From the NCBI GenBank assembly GCA_002839335.1, contig PGXU01000010.1:22700-86699 (forward strand): DNA of 64,000 nt, in the 5' to 3' direction. Numbering within the stretch: the first letter of the stretch is position 1; each line of letters starts with the position of its first letter. Below the pieces are notes generated by a model that was given only the letters and a program-made list of their open reading frames with translations, searched no databases and was not told the origin of the DNA. Position numbers and translations under genes: made by a program. Positions 7,982 through 16,551 of the stretch are shown in pieces. This stretch comes from Spirochaetae bacterium HGW-Spirochaetae-4 (lineage in GTDB: Bacteria; Spirochaetota; Spirochaetia; Sphaerochaetales; Sphaerochaetaceae).

Positions 7982-9328
7982 TCAATTCTTGTTTATCATC
8001 GATGCGGGCTGCCTGGTATTCTCCAACACATCGCGCCAGAGACTTCCTTCGGTATTCACATGGTTCCGCTCGGAGACAGCGACCTTTATCGGAATATGCA
8101 CGAACTTGTTGTTTACCAGCGATATCAACGCCTGTGTCTTACCCGACATCGCGGCATGGACAGCATGTGCTCCCAACCGTGAACAGTAGATCGAATCGTT
8201 GGGATTCGCCTGCGCGCTTCTGATGATATAACTCGGATCGATATACTTCAGGCTCATCTCCACGCCCTCTCGGGCGAAATAGTCCTTGATCCTATCCTTG
8301 AGGAAAATGCCGATATCGGTGAACTTCACATTCCCCGAGGCATCCTTCTCCCCTGTCTGCGGTACCAGATCCTGTCCGGCACCCTCTGCGATCAATATCA
8401 CCGCATGGCCCCGCTCCAGGATCCGTTTCTTCAAATGCGCCAACAGACCGTTCGGACCATCCAAATCGAAGGGATTCTCGGGAATGAGACAGAAATTCAC
8501 ATCGCTCATCGCCAAGGCAGTGCTCGCCGCGATGAAACCCGACTCCCTGCCCATGACCTTCACCAACCCGATCCCGTTCACCGACGCCTTGGCCTCGGTA
8601 TGGGCTCCCCGTACCGATGGCACGGCGTGTGTCACCGCGGTATCGAATCCAAAGGAAATCTGAATGAACGAAAGGTCGTTGTCTATGGTCTTGGGAACAC
8701 CGATCACAGCGATCTTGAGTCCCCGCTTCTTGATCTCCTCACCCAGCTCCCAAGCCCCCCGAAGGGTACCGTCACCACCGATCGTGATCAGGACATTGAT
8801 ATTCAACCGTTCCAACGAATCGATGATCTCCTCGACCTTGTCGCCACCACCGCGTGAGCTGCCGAGGATAGAACCACCCTTCTCCTGGATATCGTCGACT
8901 ACATCGGGATCGAGATTCATCAACGGATATGGGGAATTCTCCAGAAGACCACGATACCCGAAACGGATGCCGGAAATCCTCCTCACCCCGTATCGGTACC
9001 AGAAGCAACGAACGACGGCACGGATCACATTGTTCAAACCAGGACAGATTCCTCCGCAGGTTACGATCGCCGCGTGCACATGGGCAGGATTGAAGTATAT
9101 CTTTTCCCGGGGTCCGGCCACTTCCACCGTATCGTGGAATTCTGGAACTTCCTCGCCCTTCTCGTTGATCAACGCGTCGATCCCGAAATATACCCGCTTA
9201 GAGTCGTTCACGTAATCGGCAAGCCCATCGTCATCCGACGTCGACATCTTGATAGGCGAAAGAATCTTCGCCTTTCCAAGATTCGGAATGCTGAAATCGT
9301 ACTTCCTCTTGCTTGTCTGGAACTCCAT
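7982..9328 (-). CDS. pfk: 6-phosphofructokinase, long (plant/trypanosome/TP0108-like) type
   Basis: 448 residues. It phosphorylates fructose 6-phosphate at C1. Landmarks are GGICPGLNNVIRAVV, GSILGSSRGG, IGGDGTLRGA, the catalytic PKTIDND and KVMGRESGFIAA. Glycine in GGDGT is the residue associated with ATP use (pyrophosphate enzymes carry Asp there), while Lys in PKTIDND resembles the pyrophosphate type. This combination is known from ATP-dependent enzymes of plants and trypanosomes, so I predict ATP. ATG 9328 follows AAGGAG at 8 nt; the ORF-track start at 9358 lies in the preceding gene. It is the last gene of the ligA-aminotransferase-regulator unit. Confidence 0.9.
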   Translation of the reverse strand: MEFQTSKRKYDFSIPNLGKAKILSPIKMSTSDDDGLADYVNDSKRVYFGIDALINEKGEEVPEFHDTVEVAGPREKIYFNPAHVHAAIVTCGGICPGLNNVIRAVVRCFWYRYGVRRISGIRFGYRGLLENSPYPLMNLDPDVVDDIQEKGGSILGSSRGGGDKVEEIIDSLERLNINVLITIGGDGTLRGAWELGEEIKKRGLKIAVIGVPKTIDNDLSFIQISFGFDTAVTHAVPSVRGAHTEAKASVNGIGLVKVMGRESGFIAASTALAMSDVNFCLIPENPFDLDGPNGLLAHLKKRILERGHAVILIAEGAGQDLVPQTGEKDASGNVKFTDIGIFLKDRIKDYFAREGVEMSLKYIDPSYIIRSAQANPNDSIYCSRLGAHAVHAAMSGKTQALISLVNNKFVHIPIKVAVSERNHVNTEGSLWRDVLENTRQPASMINKN

Positions 9329-9341
9329 GGCATCACTCCTT

Positions 9342-9713
9342 CTATTCATGTTCGGCATAGTCCTTCAATAGTTGTTCGAAATCATGGGCAAAAGAACCGA
9401 ATGGTTCAACAAGCCGTTCTTTCGCCTCGGCTTGGAAGGCATTGTACAATGTGATGAATCGGTGGCCGAATTCGGTAAGCGAGGATCCCTCATGGGAGGC
9501 TCCACCCCGTTTCCTGTCGACGACTGGCAATCCCAACTGATCCTCCAGATTCTTCACCATGGCGTATGCCTTGGAGTAGGAAATCCCGAGAGCCGATGCG
9601 GCCGCCCGCAAGGAGCCTGAGGTTCCGACATGCTCCAACAACCAGAGCACCCCGATCCCCATGAACTTCTCACCTTCCCCATTCACCAGATACAGTTTCG
9701 TCTTTATTTCCAT
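9342..9713 (-). CDS. ModE-type winged-helix transcriptional regulator
   Basis: 123 residues consisting only of the ModE N-terminal DNA-binding domain. LLEHVGTSGSLRAAASALGISYSKAYAMVKNLEDQLGLPVVDRKRGG matches the LysR-like winged helix of ModE. The C-terminal MOP domains that bind molybdate are absent, so molybdate sensing cannot be assumed. It overlaps the aminotransferase end by 10 bp and ends 13 bp before pfk. A molybdenum-hydroxylase-like operon begins about 3.4 kb away in the other direction, a possible but unproven link. Confidence 0.8.
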   Translation of the reverse strand: MEIKTKLYLVNGEGEKFMGIGVLWLLEHVGTSGSLRAAASALGISYSKAYAMVKNLEDQLGLPVVDRKRGGASHEGSSLTEFGHRFITLYNAFQAEAKERLVEPFGSFAHDFEQLLKDYAEHE

Positions 9714-10999
9714 ATCGTCTCGGCGCTCCGATACACCGTGTCGATCATGTGCGGAAGCAATTCGGCATCTACACCCGAATACGCGATCCGCAACAGGTCC
9801 TTCCCTATCGATACAGTACCGATTCCATGGTTTTCCAACAAGTACCTCCGAAGCGATTCGGCATCACCCGCACAAGCGAATGTACAGAAGTAGCCGGAAT
9901 TGAACGGCAAGGGAAGCAACGCAACCGAGTCCTTCCATGTGAGGATCGACTCGCGGACACTCCCGTATCGCCGCGCCATTTCATCGGAGACCCGTTTCGT
10001 CTCCGCCCCATAGGCTTCATGCCTCATGGCCGCGAGCAACAACGATTGGCTCACCCGGGAACAGCTTGATACCGAAGACCGTATGACACCCATGGTCTTT
10101 TGAACCATTGCATGGTAGTGCCTCTCCGTCAAGCCACTGGCGGCATAGGTGATGAACCCGACGCGGAACCCCCATACCAGCGACTCCTTCGTCGCGGCAT
10201 CGCATTTGACCGCCAACAGGTTCTCGTGGGCATTCCACAAGAGGGAAAACAGCGAATACCGGCAGGCAGTCTCATCATGGAACAGCCCGAAATAGGCATC
10301 GTCCACCACTACCACCAACCGCTTGCCCGCCTGCGCAAGGTCCACCAACAGGTCCCTGATCCCCTCCATCTCCAATCGGGTCGGGGTATAGCCGGTGGGG
10401 TTGTTGGGGAAATTGAGTAGGAGGAAAATCTTGTCTGAGACAATTCCGTCGAGCGTACTTCCGAGGGCTTCCAGGGAAAAACGTCGATTCGCATCGAACA
10501 AGGAAGGGGATTGGATCGTACAACCATGCCGTACAGAGAATATCTGTTCATAATTGTCCCAACATGGGGACGGGACCACCACGGTATCCCCCGCATCGAG
10601 AAACAGATCGGCGGCTATGGCGATCGCATGGGTCAGTCCTGCGGTAATCACCGGCAGAGAACAGGATGAACCGGCAAGCAACGGATTCTTGCGCACCATT
10701 TCATCCCACCACAGCTTTCGCAATGCAGGATCACCCGCCGTGGGTGCGTACGATACCATATCGTCGCTGGAAACAACCGCATCCAATCGGGAAAACATGC
10801 CATGGGTCATGTAATGGCCGTGATCTAGAGCGACACCCGCGGTGGCGTTGGCGACATGGGCTGCCGAAGCCGCCTCCTGGCTTTGGGCGACGATACCTTT
10901 CGGAAAATACGCCCGCCTCCCATACTCCGAGAGCACCTGCGGAACCACGGTTCCCGCAAGCTCCGCATGCAACTGCGCCGCTATGCTATCGACTGTCAT
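9704..10999 (-). CDS. PLP-dependent aminotransferase, class I/II fold
   Basis: 431 residues. The fold-type I aminotransferase pattern is clear. It includes YAPTAGDPALRKLWWDEM, PVITAGLTHAIAIAADLFLDAGDTV, LLNFPNNPTGYTPT, VVVDDAYFGLF (PLP ring Asp and Tyr) and KCDAATKESLVWGFRVGF, where the Lys in ATKE is the expected Schiff-base lysine. It probably transfers amino groups between an amino acid and a 2-oxo acid; the substrate is not readable. I chose ATG 10999 with GGAGGGG upstream. It overlaps the ligA 3' end by 14 bp and the ModE-type gene by 10 bp. Confidence 0.88.
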   Translation of the reverse strand: MTVDSIAAQLHAELAGTVVPQVLSEYGRRAYFPKGIVAQSQEAASAAHVANATAGVALDHGHYMTHGMFSRLDAVVSSDDMVSYAPTAGDPALRKLWWDEMVRKNPLLAGSSCSLPVITAGLTHAIAIAADLFLDAGDTVVVPSPCWDNYEQIFSVRHGCTIQSPSLFDANRRFSLEALGSTLDGIVSDKIFLLLNFPNNPTGYTPTRLEMEGIRDLLVDLAQAGKRLVVVVDDAYFGLFHDETACRYSLFSLLWNAHENLLAVKCDAATKESLVWGFRVGFITYAASGLTERHYHAMVQKTMGVIRSSVSSCSRVSQSLLLAAMRHEAYGAETKRVSDEMARRYGSVRESILTWKDSVALLPLPFNSGYFCTFACAGDAESLRRYLLENHGIGTVSIGKDLLRIAYSGVDAELLPHMIDTVYRSAETIWK

Positions 11000-13028
11000 C
11001 GCTTTCCCCTCCTTCCAACATCCGGATGAACTGCTGCTCATCGACTATCGTTGTTCCAAATGACTGTGCCTGCTGCAATTTGGAACCCGCCCCGGTACCA
11101 GCCAACAGATGGGAGGTCTTGGAGGTAACGGAACTTGTGGTGCGGCCGCCGCGAGCCTCGATCTCCTTCAGTGCCAACGAACGGGGAGCGAACCGCTCGA
11201 AACTTCCGGTCACACACCACACCTGGTTGCGGAATATCTGGGGAAGCATTTCCTCAGCTCCGGTGGCCACTTCCGAGAATTGCAAACCCAACAGTTCCAA
11301 CCGGGCAATCCGTTCACGAACCTTCGCGTCGGACAATTCCGCGAACAACGAATCCACTGTCTTCTTGCCGAAGCCCTTGATTGCCACCAGCGTTTCGGCA
11401 TCACCCGAATCGACCATCTCCAACAATTGCTTCATGCTCCGTATACCCGCATTCACCAACAGGTCCACAGCCTTCTTTCCGAAATCAGGTATCCCCAAAG
11501 CCACCAATACCAACCGGTAGGGCTGCTCCTTACTCTTCTCGACAGCCAGTGCAAGTGCACCTGCCTTTTTCTCACCGAACCCCGGCTCCCCCACCAACGC
11601 ATCGTAATCGACCGTGTAGATATCGGGAATATCTTGCACCAGTCCCTTCTCGACCAAAAAGGAGACGGTCTCGGGACCAAATCCCTCAAGGTCCATCTGT
11701 TGCCGTCCCACGAAGAAGCTGATCCTTCCCACGACCTGGTCGGGACAATCTCCGTTCGGGCAGAAGGTATGGGCACCATTTCGTACCAGGCTTGTCGAGC
11801 AAGATGGACATTCGGCAGGGAGTTGCCATGTCGTGTTCCCCTTCTCGTTCTTCTCGACCACCCGCTCCACAGCTGGAATGACATCGCCGCGTTTCGAAAT
11901 GGCGACTGTATCACCGATAGCCAGTTCAAGCAGGTTGATATAGTCCTGATTGTGCAAAGTGACATTCGAGACCATCGAATTGCCGACCTTCACCGTCTTG
12001 ACCCGTGCCACCGGAGTGATCCTACCGGTCCGTCCGACCTGGACATCGATATCGAGAACCTCGGTCTGTGCTTCCGGTGCATCGAACTTGTATGCCAGGG
12101 CCCATCGGGGGTGGTGTCCGGTGTATCCGAGGAACTCGCGGACCCCCAGTTCATTGACCTTGATCACCAAGCCATCGATTTCGTAGGCAAGGGCAGAGCG
12201 CTGTTGTTCCAGTTTCCCAAGATAGTCGGGGATGTCCCCGTAGGTCATATTGCCGTTCGCATCGGCAAAGACAGCGAGGGACGGATTTACCAGGAAACCC
12301 AAATCCTTCAACAACCGCAGGATCTCCACATGGCTGTGGACCGCTTCCGCCGGGTTGGCGAAGTAGGCCTCGTAGGCAAACATCTTCAAGGGGACCTGTG
12401 CGGTTTCACTGCTCTTCAGCCGTCTGATTGTTCCCGCAGCCAGATTCCTCGGATTCGCATAGGGGACTTCCATGGTTCCGTTCAAGGCATCGAAATCCTC
12501 CTTGGCGAGGAAAACTTCACCCCTGACCGCGATATCCAATGGCTTGGACAAGCGCAACGGAATGGACTTGATCGTCTTCGCGTTGGGCGTGACATCGTTG
12601 CCCACGAACCCGTTGCCCCTCGTGACAGCCCGTGCCAACAAACCCTTCTCGTAGTAGAGCACCAGGGAGACACCATCGATCTTTTCCTCAACCACAAAGG
12701 ATAGCCGCTGCTCGCCACGCTGGCGGCACCGCTCGATCCATTGCAGGACACCGTCTCCGGTATACGCCTTGTCCAAACTCAGGACCGGAACCGTATGGCG
12801 CACTTCGGGAAAGCCGTTGCCAAGGTCGCTGCCCACCCGCTGGGAAGGGGAATCCGACAACTTCAATTCGGGGTACAAGCTCTCGAGATAGAGGAGCCTA
12901 TCCATCATGCGATCGTATTGCATATCACTTACAAGCGGTTGTGCTTCAACATAATAGTGGTGTTGGTGTCGCCGCAGGTCTTCCGACAACCGGGCAATCT
13001 CCACTTGTGCATGTTCCACTGTTTCCAT
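10986..13028 (-). CDS. ligA: NAD-dependent DNA ligase
   Basis: 680 residues, normal for LigA. It seals nicks using NAD+. Domain order is an N-terminal Ia region (HHYYVEAQPLVSDMQYDRMM), an adenylation domain with the AMP-accepting lysine in VEEKIDGVSL, an OB fold, a four-cysteine zinc finger (CPSCSTSL...CPNGDCPDQ), helix-hairpin-helix repeats and a BRCT domain at the C-terminus. ATG 13028 has AGGAG 8 nt upstream; the ORF-track start at 13094 lies in the promoter. It heads the operon with the aminotransferase, ModE-type regulator and pfk. Confidence 0.96.
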   Translation of the reverse strand: METVEHAQVEIARLSEDLRRHQHHYYVEAQPLVSDMQYDRMMDRLLYLESLYPELKLSDSPSQRVGSDLGNGFPEVRHTVPVLSLDKAYTGDGVLQWIERCRQRGEQRLSFVVEEKIDGVSLVLYYEKGLLARAVTRGNGFVGNDVTPNAKTIKSIPLRLSKPLDIAVRGEVFLAKEDFDALNGTMEVPYANPRNLAAGTIRRLKSSETAQVPLKMFAYEAYFANPAEAVHSHVEILRLLKDLGFLVNPSLAVFADANGNMTYGDIPDYLGKLEQQRSALAYEIDGLVIKVNELGVREFLGYTGHHPRWALAYKFDAPEAQTEVLDIDVQVGRTGRITPVARVKTVKVGNSMVSNVTLHNQDYINLLELAIGDTVAISKRGDVIPAVERVVEKNEKGNTTWQLPAECPSCSTSLVRNGAHTFCPNGDCPDQVVGRISFFVGRQQMDLEGFGPETVSFLVEKGLVQDIPDIYTVDYDALVGEPGFGEKKAGALALAVEKSKEQPYRLVLVALGIPDFGKKAVDLLVNAGIRSMKQLLEMVDSGDAETLVAIKGFGKKTVDSLFAELSDAKVRERIARLELLGLQFSEVATGAEEMLPQIFRNQVWCVTGSFERFAPRSLALKEIEARGGRTTSSVTSKTSHLLAGTGAGSKLQQAQSFGTTIVDEQQFIRMLEGGESDDSR

Positions 13029-13056
13029 GTTCCTGCTCCTACGTAATGTTACCACC

Positions 13057-13062
13057 AGTATA
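13057..13062 (-). promoter_or_regulatory. Probable -10 box of the ligA operon
   Basis: TATACT on the minus strand, 28 bp before the ligA ATG. The -35 position 17 bp upstream (TGGCAA) is a weak match, so this is tentative. Confidence 0.35.
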
Positions 13063-13084
13063 CCGGCTTTCCCATGTTTTGCCA

Positions 13085-13113
13085 TTGCGGTCACTAGGGG
13101 AAAATGGTATTTT
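13085..13113 (+). promoter_or_regulatory. Promoter of the Mo-hydroxylase-like operon
   Basis: TTGCGG (13085-13090), a 17-bp spacer and TATTTT (13108-13113) lie 28 bp before the ATG at 13142. AGGA near 13136 could serve as a weak ribosome site. Confidence 0.45.
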
Positions 13114-13141
13114 TAACTTCGAAGGATGGCAATAGGACTTC

Positions 13142-15115
13142 ATGGCGGAAAAAACTCTCAAGGTACCGGGCGACAACAAGACAATTCACGGGATTGTGAT
13201 CCGGTCCAATATCGAATCGGGATCGATAATCGGAATAACTCCGCCAAAACAAGACAATCGCTTCTTCCTTGTCGGTCCGAAGGATATCATAGGTCGGAAT
13301 GCTGTCGATGTATACACGGATAGTTTCCCGTTGTTCGCATCGACAGATATCGCCTACAAGGGACAACCGATCGTCGCTTTATTCGGACCTGATGCCGAAA
13401 TGGTCGAAGTCAAATCGAGGGAAATCGAGATAGATTTCCAACTTTCGGTGGAGATCCAGGCCCATCAGGAGAAGCAGGAACACGCTCCCCTCCAGTACCA
13501 ATGGGGAAATCTCGAGGACGTCTTTTCCCAAGCCGAATCCACACTGGAAAAGACCTACAGCGACCGGCGGGTCTGGACACGGGAAGATACGGTATCCCAA
13601 GCGACGACTTGGCTCGAGGACGATGTATTGAAAGTGCGGGTTTCCACCCAATGGCCGTTCCACGTCCGCGATACTGTCGCCGAAATTTGTGGCAGACCCC
13701 GAAAGAGTGTGGTCGTCTACCCGATGCCCTATTTTGCCCCCAAGGATGAAAAACTCATACAACCTTCGATCTTGTCCGCCATCGCGGCTTTGGCCACGTT
13801 GAAAAACAAGAGTCGTGTGCAGCTGTCTTCCCGGTTTCCCACCTACAAGAGTCCGATCACCATTACCCGCAAGACAGCACTGGATGCGACGGGGAAACCC
13901 TTGGCCGAAGAAGTCGAAGCCGTTGTCGACCAAGGATCTTTTCCACTTTTCACCGCAGAACTGTTCAAACAGATCCTTGCCGGACTTATTCCCCTCTACC
14001 AACTGCAAGCCTTTTGTGCGACCGTACGCATTGAAGAGTCCCACTTGCCGCCGTCGCACTTTTTCGGAGACTTGGGATACAGTTCCGCACTCTTTTCGAC
14101 CGAAGCACATACCTCGGCGATTGCCCGCCACTACCAGATGAATCCCTCCAATTGGAGAATCAAGCAGTATGCGGATGGGAAAGAGCGGGCGGCTATAATG
14201 GAGACCCTTCCGGTCTCGAAGTTGCGTGACCTCATTACGACGACCTGTACGGTGTCCGATTTCGCCCGCCATAGCGCTGTCTATGAATTGCAACGGAGGG
14301 CCAAGCACCCGCTCTCGGCTTTTCTCAACTACAGCAGGGGTATCGGTATTTCCTGTGGAGCGGGAATCAGCGGATTCAGCACCGACTCTCCGTTCGAAAG
14401 CTCGGCAAAAATATCGGTCACACTCGATGCGAACAACCAGGTGCTGGTCAATTCCAGTTTTTTCCCCATGCGAAAGACCACCACATTGTGGCGTTCGGTC
14501 ATTGCCAAGATGCTCTCGGTTGAAAAGGATACCATCGTATTCGTCGACAATTCCACTGAGGAGATGGTCGATACCGGACCGGAGGTACTTTCGCTCGACG
14601 TGGAACGATCGGTCCTCATGATCAACCAATGCTGTGCCGCAATCAAAGCCAAACGGTTCCAGGAACCGTTGCCGATCACCGAATCGGCAACTGCAAAGAG
14701 CATCCTCTCGACAAGCCCGGCGATGTTCAGCAGCAAGAATTGGGGGTGCATCGTATTGGAACTCGAGGTGAATACCATTACCCTGACAGTCGAGGTCCGC
14801 CGTGTGTGGGGGCGCTTCTCGTTCAGCAATCCACCCGACATCAACCGGCTGAGGGTCAAGTTCCAACATATCATCAATACCAGTTTGAACGAGTGCAATG
14901 TCATTCCCATCCACAGGGAGGGTGCGCCGCCGTTCATGGATATCAAGGTCGATGCCTTGGGATCGGACGAAATCCAGACTTCGGCGACTTCGGCCCTTCG
15001 CGCCATGGTCATGTCCGCCTGTGCCTCGGCACTTTCCCAAGCGTTGAATTGCGATGTCTCCACCATGCCGGTTACCAGTGAGGATATCATCGGCTATATC
15101 CGGAGGGAAGAATGA
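13142..15115 (+). CDS. Degenerate molybdopterin-binding (XdhA/CoxL-like) large subunit
   Basis: 657 residues. Overall plan and neighbours identify it as the large subunit of a xanthine dehydrogenase/CO dehydrogenase-type hydroxylase. It has an a/b-hammerhead start (HGIVIRSNIESGSI, VYTDSFPLFASTDIAYKGQPIVALFGPD), a middle barrel segment and a C-terminal LGSDEIQTSATSALRAMVMSAC. The family cofactor motifs are not intact: where GGGFGGK is expected it reads MPYFAPKDEK, and the RGFGxxQ and GQG segments are also replaced. A C-terminal acidic residue may survive in GSDE. It is shorter than usual (about 750). It may therefore not bind molybdopterin normally. The stop overlaps the next ATG by 4 bp. Confidence 0.75.
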   Translation: MAEKTLKVPGDNKTIHGIVIRSNIESGSIIGITPPKQDNRFFLVGPKDIIGRNAVDVYTDSFPLFASTDIAYKGQPIVALFGPDAEMVEVKSREIEIDFQLSVEIQAHQEKQEHAPLQYQWGNLEDVFSQAESTLEKTYSDRRVWTREDTVSQATTWLEDDVLKVRVSTQWPFHVRDTVAEICGRPRKSVVVYPMPYFAPKDEKLIQPSILSAIAALATLKNKSRVQLSSRFPTYKSPITITRKTALDATGKPLAEEVEAVVDQGSFPLFTAELFKQILAGLIPLYQLQAFCATVRIEESHLPPSHFFGDLGYSSALFSTEAHTSAIARHYQMNPSNWRIKQYADGKERAAIMETLPVSKLRDLITTTCTVSDFARHSAVYELQRRAKHPLSAFLNYSRGIGISCGAGISGFSTDSPFESSAKISVTLDANNQVLVNSSFFPMRKTTTLWRSVIAKMLSVEKDTIVFVDNSTEEMVDTGPEVLSLDVERSVLMINQCCAAIKAKRFQEPLPITESATAKSILSTSPAMFSSKNWGCIVLELEVNTITLTVEVRRVWGRFSFSNPPDINRLRVKFQHIINTSLNECNVIPIHREGAPPFMDIKVDALGSDEIQTSATSALRAMVMSACASALSQALNCDVSTMPVTSEDIIGYIRREE

Positions 15116-15624
15116 AGATCGAATGCACCATAGACAACAAACATGTCCTGTTGACGGTCAATTCCAACAAACCGCTCAACCTGATCCTTATGGATGAGCT
15201 TGAGACCTCACATATGGAGACCCGCTGCCGCGACGGCAATTGCGGCAATTGTGTGGTACTGTTGCAGGACGAAGCGGTGCTTTCCTGCCTGATACCCGCC
15301 TTTCGTCTGAAAGGGGCCAAGATAGTCACCTTCGAAGGGTATCAGAAGTCACGCTTCTGGCACGATCTAGAACGGGCTTACGAGGACACCGGCAGCCATC
15401 CATGTCCCCATTGCTATGCCTCGAAGACCCTGATCTTCGAATCATTGCTGCAAACGGTGGTAAAATCGGAGTCGGGCCCCTCCCACGATGAGGAACCGGA
15501 CGAGACGACCATAGTGAGGGAAGTCGGCTTGAACAAGTGTCCTTGCCTCGACGCCCACGAGATACTCGACATTTTCAGAGCGGCAGCCGCTTATCGGAGG
15601 CGCAGGCGTGTACGAAGGTATTAG
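15112..15624 (+). CDS. 2Fe-2S subunit (CoxS/XdhC-like) of the Mo-hydroxylase-like complex
   Basis: 170 residues. The plant-type ferredoxin cluster ligands are present as CRDGNCGNCVVLL followed by a fourth cysteine in AVLSC. The second, helical-domain cluster appears as CPHC near residue 100 and KCPCLDAHEILDIF near residue 143. Both [2Fe-2S] sites therefore look intact, unlike the large subunit. It should carry electrons between the flavin and cofactor subunits. A variable acidic insert (SGPSHDEEPDET) separates the two C-terminal cysteine pairs, and the tail is arginine-rich. It overlaps its neighbours at both ends (4 and 17 bp), so the three subunits are co-translated. Confidence 0.85.
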   Translation: MKIECTIDNKHVLLTVNSNKPLNLILMDELETSHMETRCRDGNCGNCVVLLQDEAVLSCLIPAFRLKGAKIVTFEGYQKSRFWHDLERAYEDTGSHPCPHCYASKTLIFESLLQTVVKSESGPSHDEEPDETTIVREVGLNKCPCLDAHEILDIFRAAAAYRRRRRVRRY

Positions 15625-16498
15625 ATCCCCAGCAGTCCATATGCCCAAGACCATGAACGACCTGGTGTCCGCCTCCACCCGCTTTCCCAATGCGACCTTC
15701 TGGGCTGGCGGAACCTTCATCATGAGCCGGCACGATTATTATCCGACTAGGGAAAGCAACGATATCATATCGCTGGGAGAGGTTCCCGAACTCAAGCGGA
15801 TCAACCGGACCGACAGGTATCTGGAAATCGGCTCCATGGTCACCTTCGAGCAGATGCTCACCGTGGGAAAACAAGTCTTGCCGGGACTGTTGCAGACGAC
15901 GTTGGAAGGTACAGCCACCAAGATTATCCGAAAACAGATGACCATCGGCGGAGCAATCTGCACCCCGCAATCCCGATTGTCCCTCCCCGGTACGCTCTCC
16001 GCCCTGCAAGCGGAAATCGAAGTGAAGACATGTCTCGGACAGAAGACCGAAACACGATGGATCGATATCAACCGGTTGTATGACCGCCATGGCACGCTGC
16101 AGTTGAAGAAGAACGACCTGGTGACGCGGATCCGACTTGGGTTCGAGCGGGAAAACTTCTCCTCGTTCATCTGTGCGGGCAATCCCATGATAAATCTTGA
16201 GGAGACGGTCATGCTTTCGTTCGCGTGTTTCTACAACCAGGCTGTGATCAACCGGTTCCGCATGTGCCTCACCTTCCCGACCACCATGTTTCTCATTCCC
16301 CATGAGATCGACATGATGATGCACGGGACAATGCTTCCACTCTCCACCCAACAGATCGACCGTGTGGTCCGATCCATCATGGAAGGGGTATTCTCATCGA
16401 ATGAACATGAAATTCCGGCCATACAATTGGAGCGGGCTCGGAGGTTTGTGGAATCGGCCATGCATGAGTTGAACGCGCAAAGTCTCTCCGAGCGATAG
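15608..16498 (+). CDS. FAD-binding (CoxM-like) subunit of the Mo-hydroxylase-like complex
   Basis: 296 residues of the CoxM/XdhB type. FAD-binding signatures are ATFWAGGTFIM near residue 35 and the TIGG loop in KQMTIGGAICTPQ near residue 115. The C-terminal CO dehydrogenase flavoprotein domain is also recognisable (FPTTMFLIPHE, VVRSIMEGVFSS). It should accept or donate electrons via FAD to the 2Fe-2S subunit. It starts inside the end of the 2Fe-2S gene. The retained flavin and Fe-S sites next to an eroded cofactor subunit suggest the complex still does redox chemistry, possibly on a different substrate. Confidence 0.82.
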   Translation: MYEGIRSPAVHMPKTMNDLVSASTRFPNATFWAGGTFIMSRHDYYPTRESNDIISLGEVPELKRINRTDRYLEIGSMVTFEQMLTVGKQVLPGLLQTTLEGTATKIIRKQMTIGGAICTPQSRLSLPGTLSALQAEIEVKTCLGQKTETRWIDINRLYDRHGTLQLKKNDLVTRIRLGFERENFSSFICAGNPMINLEETVMLSFACFYNQAVINRFRMCLTFPTTMFLIPHEIDMMMHGTMLPLSTQQIDRVVRSIMEGVFSSNEHEIPAIQLERARRFVESAMHELNAQSLSER

Positions 16499-16551
16499 GC
16501 TTCGAATTCATCGCTCCTTGTGCTACAATACGGCCTACCAAGGAGTCTTGC

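Noticed and set aside
11109-12704. Plus-strand 531-residue frame opposite ligA
   Set aside because: Long only because of codon bias in ligA; it has no motif, and ligA is certain.
13379-15040. Minus-strand 553-residue frame opposite the Mo-hydroxylase large subunit
   Set aside because: Composition is typical of an antisense shadow; the plus-strand frame is coupled to two clear partner subunits.
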